A DNA stretch of 9,460 nucleotides, taken from NCBI GenBank assembly GCA_024691465.1, contig JAILNO010000022.1, forward strand, positions 1 to 9,460. The letters are read 5' to 3'. The notes beneath the pieces were generated by a model, which worked only from the letters and a program-made list of their open reading frames with translations, was not told the origin of the DNA and ran no database searches. Position 1 is the stretch's first letter, and each line of letters starts with the position of its first letter. The DNA comes from Pseudobutyrivibrio sp. GTDB taxonomy: Bacteria > Bacillota_A > Clostridia > Lachnospirales > Lachnospiraceae. Of this stretch, positions 5,284 to 9,460 are shown piece after piece. The translations under genes and the position numbers were made by a program.

Positions 5284-6894
5284 ATGTTGTATTTTATTCC
5301 AGCATGGTACAAACAGAATGAATGGCGTGAGTCAGAGCAGAATTGGCACACTAGACGTATGCACACTGAGTTCGACGATACAGTTAAGCAGGTGCAGATG
5401 TTCTACCGTAGCGGTATGCGCGATTTTAAGATTCTGCTTTTGAGTCATACACCTAACTTCAGACATTTCTTACACAGGCAGGGCGTTTTCCATGCACCTT
5501 ACTGGTCTTGTTTTGATGCAATTCAGGAGGTTACCAGGAAGAAGGCTGTGGTTTTCTCCTTCCACAATTTAGATTGGCCAGAGCATATTGAATTCGTATA
5601 TACACCATTCATGGTGGTGGCATATCTTGAGAATTCTAAGTATGCTGAGATTAATTTCGGAGAGGCTGGCAATCCTATCGAAGTCAGCATGTTCAGGCAG
5701 GAAGTGCTTAGCCGACGCAATATATATGACGATAGGGGATTCGTATCTTCTTCGGAGATATATGATCATGGTCAGCTTATGTACACGGATTATTTGACTG
5801 AGTCAGGTATTACTAAGCTGAGAGTCTATGCTGCTACAGGCGCTGTGGAGATTAACGAGCAGTCTAATACATACCACGTTACTACTCCAACTGGTATAGA
5901 GTCTCGTACTTTTAAGGAATCCTTTTATATGAGTCTCACAGATGTTATTTCGGAGGTGCTTCAGGCACACTTAGAGGCTGACAAGGATGATGGTGTATTC
6001 TGCGTGGCCATGCATGAACTCAACGTCCAGGTATTCAAGGACTATTTCGGTAAAAAGAACTGTATCCTATCATTCTATGGCGACCGCTATAGGATTAAGG
6101 ACCATTTAGATGCCAAGGATCTGGTTCGAGAGGCTGCCTATTGTATCACAGATTCTGAGGCCACCACTCGTTATCTTAAGCGAGAAATGGACGAGGAATT
6201 CGACAGGGTGATAGATATATCACCATACGATTCGCGTATGGACTTCGGTATCAGTGCACAGCTTATGGTTCAAAAGGTACTAGTACCAGTAGATAATCTT
6301 CCTGAGGATAGATTCCGCGAGCTAATAATAGCTCTTGCTACATATCTCAAACAGAATGAGAATGCAATGATTCATATTTTTACCCGTAATGCTGAGTACA
6401 ATCTGCCAGAGCAGTTGCTTAACAAGATTGCAGATATCCTGGTGGAGGAGGGGTTCGACAGGCGCATGGCCATCCCTGAGGTGGAAGATACGGACGAAGT
6501 GGAGAATGAATTAATAGAGCAGCCTGACAAGGAAGAGTTTCCTGTTAGATTCTTCGTGGAACAGTGTGTGGATGAGCTCTCGGTTAGTAGATGTATTAGA
6601 GAGCAGCGCATTATGGTGGATATGCGCCACAATCCTGACTTGTATCTACAGATCAACTGCATTAGTTCGGCTATTCCACAGATTGTCAGAAGAGAGACCC
6701 AGTACATGCTTAACGGCTACAATGGATTCGTGGTTAAGGAGTTCGACAGGATTCCATATGCACTTGAGTACTTCCTTGAGAGCCTGGCCAACTGGAATCA
6801 GGCTAAGGTGTACTCCTATGAGATAGGACAGAAGTATACCACTAAGCATCTGTTAGAGAAGTGGAAGAACGTCATGGCGACGATGGAGAAGTAA
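5284..6894 (+). CDS. asp1: Accessory Sec system protein Asp1
   Basis: A 536-residue protein of normal Asp1 length. In streptococci Asp1 has a GT-B glycosyltransferase-like fold without shown transferase activity, and it works with Asp2 and Asp3 to deliver the glycosylated preprotein to SecA2. Recognisable landmarks are the start 'MLYFIPAWY' (1-9), the Trp-rich segment after it, 'IDISPYDSRMDFGISAQL' (310-327) with 'KVLVPVDNL' after it, and the late 'INCISSAIPQI...ETQYM' block (457-475), which resembles the nucleotide-sugar-site end of GT-B enzymes. Residues about 396-420 form a very acidic insertion (repeated E/D), perhaps a flexible loop. AGAGGA (5271-5276), seven bases upstream, supports the start. 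The stop is directly abutted by the asp3 ATG. Unusually, asp2 does not follow it. Confidence 0.93.
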   Translation: MLYFIPAWYKQNEWRESEQNWHTRRMHTEFDDTVKQVQMFYRSGMRDFKILLLSHTPNFRHFLHRQGVFHAPYWSCFDAIQEVTRKKAVVFSFHNLDWPEHIEFVYTPFMVVAYLENSKYAEINFGEAGNPIEVSMFRQEVLSRRNIYDDRGFVSSSEIYDHGQLMYTDYLTESGITKLRVYAATGAVEINEQSNTYHVTTPTGIESRTFKESFYMSLTDVISEVLQAHLEADKDDGVFCVAMHELNVQVFKDYFGKKNCILSFYGDRYRIKDHLDAKDLVREAAYCITDSEATTRYLKREMDEEFDRVIDISPYDSRMDFGISAQLMVQKVLVPVDNLPEDRFRELIIALATYLKQNENAMIHIFTRNAEYNLPEQLLNKIADILVEEGFDRRMAIPEVEDTDEVENELIEQPDKEEFPVRFFVEQCVDELSVSRCIREQRIMVDMRHNPDLYLQINCISSAIPQIVRRETQYMLNGYNGFVVKEFDRIPYALEYFLESLANWNQAKVYSYEIGQKYTTKHLLEKWKNVMATMEK

Positions 6895-7326
6895 ATGGAA
6901 AGATCAAGTTGGACAATATTTTGGAATGAATATAGCTCTGATACCTATCTATATGGCTCAGAGATTGATTATATTGCCAGGAACAACGTACATTTTAAAA
7001 ATGAACTTATGCCACCAGGAACTGTAATCAAGCAGTGGTACTCACTGACCAATTATCAGGCTCAGCGTATAGAGCCATCCCTTCCTATAATCGATGGCGA
7101 GAGCCACTATAGAATTAGGGTTAATGTGCAGACACCTAATGACACAGGCTATCTGGTGAGACTGGTATTCTTAGATCGATATGAGAGAGAGGCTGGAGAT
7201 TTCACAGTACGTGGTAAGGAAGCTGAGTTCTCATGTCCCCTTAAGACATACAGTTACAAGATGCAATTAATCAATGCAGGTATGAAGGAATTTACATATC
7301 ATTCAATTACGATAGAAGAAATCTAA
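6895..7326 (+). CDS. asp3: Accessory Sec system protein Asp3
   Basis: A 143-residue protein, typical of Asp3, a small beta-rich component that links Asp1 and Asp2 and binds unfolded substrate in streptococcal systems. The N-terminal part contains 'TYLYGSEIDY' and 'VHFKNELMPPGTVIKQWYS', matching the family's opening block. The middle 'IIDGESHYRIRVNVQTP' and the later 'VRLVFLDRYERE' look like strands of a beta-sandwich. The ATG follows the asp1 stop without a gap (TAAATG at 6892-6897), with GGAGAAG inside the asp1 end as a ribosome site, so translation is likely coupled. One base separates its stop from secA2. No signal peptide or membrane segment is present. Its intended partner Asp2 is encoded over 5 kb upstream in another transcript. 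Confidence 0.88.
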   Translation: MERSSWTIFWNEYSSDTYLYGSEIDYIARNNVHFKNELMPPGTVIKQWYSLTNYQAQRIEPSLPIIDGESHYRIRVNVQTPNDTGYLVRLVFLDRYEREAGDFTVRGKEAEFSCPLKTYSYKMQLINAGMKEFTYHSITIEEI

Positions 7327-7327
7327 T

Positions 7328-9460
7328 ATGAAAATTAAGAAGACTAAAGGCATAGTTAAGAAGCTTTTAAAGGAACTGAAGAAAGTTAAGAAGTATAAGG
7401 ATCAGATGGAGCAGCTATCTGATGAGGAATTATCTGGCCTTACTGCGGAGTTTAAGCGCAGGTACGAGGGTGGAGAATCCCTTGATAAGATTCTGCCTGA
7501 GGCCTTTGCAGCCATGTGTGAGGCTGATAAGAGAGTCCTTGGTATGTTTCCCTTCGATGTGCAGATACTGGCTGGTATCGCCCTTCATCAGGGCTATCTG
7601 GCTGAGATGAACACAGGAGAGGGCAAGACTCTTACAGCCACTTTGCCTATGTATCTAAACGGTCTGACTGGCAAGGGCGCCATCCTGGTAACTAACAATG
7701 AGTATCTGGCTCTGCGTGATTCTGAGGAGATGGGACCAGCTTATCGATTCATGGGGCTCACCATTATGGCAGGTGTAAAAAGAGACGAGGATGACCGTTT
7801 CGAGAATGAGGAGAAGAAGGAAATATATGCAGCAGATATCGTATATACGACTCACTCTGCACTGGGATTTGATTATCTGATTAATAACTTGGTTAAGTCT
7901 GCTGAGGACAGATTCCTTAAGCCTTTTAATTACATAATTATAGATGAGGCAGATTCAGTGCTTCTAGATAGTGCCAGCACACCTCTGGTTATTTCTGGTG
8001 CCCCTCGTGTCCAGTCCAATCTATATGAATCAGCTGATTTCTTCGTTCGTACTCTCAAGGAGGACGAGGACTATGAGGTGGAGGAGAAGAATGTCTGGTT
8101 CACTGAGAAGGGCCTAGAGTACGCAGAGGAGTATTTCGGTATAGATAATATCTTCGCCCCAGAGTACTTTGAGATATATCGCCATCTGGTATTAGCTCTC
8201 AGGGCTCACAAGATTATCGAGAAAGGTACGGAGTACATGATTTCCGAGGCCAATGAGGTAGCACTTATAGATGCCAGCTCAGGACGTATGCTCAAGGGTG
8301 TTAAGCTTAGGGGTGGACAGCATCAGGCAATAGAATGCAAGGAGAGACTTGAGATTACTCAGGAGAACCGTTCTATGGCTTCTGTTACCTATCAGAATTT
8401 CTTCTCCATGTTCCCTAAGATGGCTGGTATGAGTGGAACTATATATGATGCCAAGGATGAGCTATATGATGTGTATGGCAAGAAGGTAGTGGTTATTCCT
8501 ACCAACAATCCTATACAGAGAGTGGATTGTCCTGATTGGTTTTTCAGTGACTCTGCCAAGCAGTTCGAAGCTGCTATTAGGCTTGCCATGAAGAAGCATG
8601 ACATGGGTCAGCCCGTGCTTATAGTTACTACCATGATTGCAGATACAGAGATAATATCGCACATGTTAGTTGAGCAAGGAATAGCTCATTCAGTTCTCAA
8701 TGCCAACAATGCATTCTGGGAGGCTGATATTATCAAAGAGGCAGGCCAGATGGGAGCTATGACTGTAGCTACATCTATGGCTGGACGTGGTACTGATATT
8801 AAGCTTGGACCTGGCGTTAAGGAACTAGGTGGACTGGCGGTCATAGGTGTAGGCAGGATGCTTAACGTACGTGATGAGAGACAGGCCAGGGGTCGTGCAG
8901 GTAGACAGGGGGATCCTGGATACAGCCGATTCATCGTATCTTTGGAAGATGATATTGTGGAAAAAGGAACGGATCCAGATAAGCTTAAGAAATATATAGA
9001 CGGCAAGCGCAAGATTAGTGATAGGAGAATTAAGCGTATCGTTAACAGCGCCCAACGTATAAACGAAGAAATGGGTAGCAAGAATCGTAAGACTGCCAAG
9101 GAATATGACCTGGTGCTACAGCTGGAGCGTAAGCTTATGTACGATACCAGAGATATGCTACTTGATGGTGGCACTGTAGAGGAGAGTAAGCTCCTAGAGA
9201 TTGTCAGTGAGAATATAGATGAGTTCATGAAGGAGCATAAGAACCTTACTCCACAGGAATTCAATCGATACATGTTAGATAACATCTCCTATAGGATGGA
9301 GAAGGATTCTAACTATCTCAATCTCAAGAATAGGTCTAGGGTTAAGGCGTATATTTTTGCCAGGGTCAAGGAATCTCTTGCAGAGAAGCAGGAGGCTATC
9401 AACTCTGAGGCTGGTATGAGGGATTTCGTGAGAGTGTCAGCACTATCGGCTATAGATGAC
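7328..9460 (+). CDS. secA2: Accessory Sec translocation ATPase SecA2 (3' end outside window)
   Basis: The frame is open from ATG 7328 to the window end: 711 residues with no stop. Accessory SecA2 proteins are usually a little under 800 residues, so roughly 70-90 are missing. It is the ATPase that drives the serine-rich glycoprotein through SecY2. Visible motifs: Walker A 'NTGEGKT' (95-101, Lys100), DEAD box 206-209 within 'IIDEADSVLLDSASTPLVISG' (split at 204-224), preprotein cross-linking region after it, 'GMSGT' (367-371), 'LNANN' (457-461), 'ATSMAGRGTDIKLG' (481-494) and 'RQARGRAGRQGDPG' (518-531) with the arginine fingers. 'LLDSASTPL' in place of 'LIDEARTPL' is typical of accessory SecA2 rather than housekeeping SecA. 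The start lies one base after the asp3 stop; the upstream ribosome site (GAAGAAA) is weak, suggesting coupled translation. Confidence 0.96.
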   Translation, partial: MKIKKTKGIVKKLLKELKKVKKYKDQMEQLSDEELSGLTAEFKRRYEGGESLDKILPEAFAAMCEADKRVLGMFPFDVQILAGIALHQGYLAEMNTGEGKTLTATLPMYLNGLTGKGAILVTNNEYLALRDSEEMGPAYRFMGLTIMAGVKRDEDDRFENEEKKEIYAADIVYTTHSALGFDYLINNLVKSAEDRFLKPFNYIIIDEADSVLLDSASTPLVISGAPRVQSNLYESADFFVRTLKEDEDYEVEEKNVWFTEKGLEYAEEYFGIDNIFAPEYFEIYRHLVLALRAHKIIEKGTEYMISEANEVALIDASSGRMLKGVKLRGGQHQAIECKERLEITQENRSMASVTYQNFFSMFPKMAGMSGTIYDAKDELYDVYGKKVVVIPTNNPIQRVDCPDWFFSDSAKQFEAAIRLAMKKHDMGQPVLIVTTMIADTEIISHMLVEQGIAHSVLNANNAFWEADIIKEAGQMGAMTVATSMAGRGTDIKLGPGVKELGGLAVIGVGRMLNVRDERQARGRAGRQGDPGYSRFIVSLEDDIVEKGTDPDKLKKYIDGKRKISDRRIKRIVNSAQRINEEMGSKNRKTAKEYDLVLQLERKLMYDTRDMLLDGGTVEESKLLEIVSENIDEFMKEHKNLTPQEFNRYMLDNISYRMEKDSNYLNLKNRSRVKAYIFARVKESLAEKQEAINSEAGMRDFVRVSALSAIDD

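Noticed and set aside
8686..9285. 199-residue minus-strand open frame rich in Leu and Ser
   Set aside because: Lies entirely within the well-supported secA2 gene and has the Ser/Leu composition expected of an antisense shadow of acidic and Lys-rich coding.

Overview
This window carries most of an accessory Sec (SecA2/SecY2) export locus together with its probable substrate, a serine-rich surface protein. All genes are on the + strand. Such loci are known from Gram-positive bacteria. The moderately AT-rich composition, frequent AGA/AGG arginine codons, strong purine-rich ribosome sites and the substrate's C-terminal layout (degenerate 'E-x-V-P-L-A' blocks, then Trp-Trp, a hydrophobic stretch and a Lys-rich tail, with no LPxTG) suggest an anaerobic Firmicute of the Clostridia, perhaps Lachnospiraceae. 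That placement is inference from pattern recognition.

Layout: (1) 1-294, the C-terminal end of an unidentified polytopic membrane protein. (2) 302-1795, asp2, seven bases downstream and probably co-transcribed, closed by a clear intrinsic terminator. (3) 1830-2009, a control region with an 11-bp phased array of ACAGTT-like direct repeats, a weak promoter and a strong ribosome site. (4) 2010-3923, a 637-residue serine-rich protein with a Gly-containing signal peptide, ten PTVDT-type pentapeptides, two serine-rich stretches around a Tyr/Asp-rich central domain, and a Trp-Trp/hydrophobic/Lys tail; a second terminator follows. (5) 4060-9460, a tight operon secY2-asp1-asp3-secA2, with gaps of 18, 0 and 1 bases; secA2 runs off the window end.

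How they work together (known from streptococcal systems): SecA2 is the ATPase, SecY2 the membrane channel, and Asp1/Asp2/Asp3 form a complex that brings the glycosylated substrate to SecA2. Asp2 also acetylates the substrate's GlcNAc. What stands out is the arrangement: asp2 has been separated from asp1 and asp3 and lies upstream of the substrate gene in its own transcription unit, next to a membrane protein. The substrate lacks the usual KxYKxGKxW signal peptide and LPxTG anchor. No glycosyltransferase genes (gtfA/gtfB type) are inside the window. I saw no tRNA, rRNA, CRISPR array or insertion sequence.
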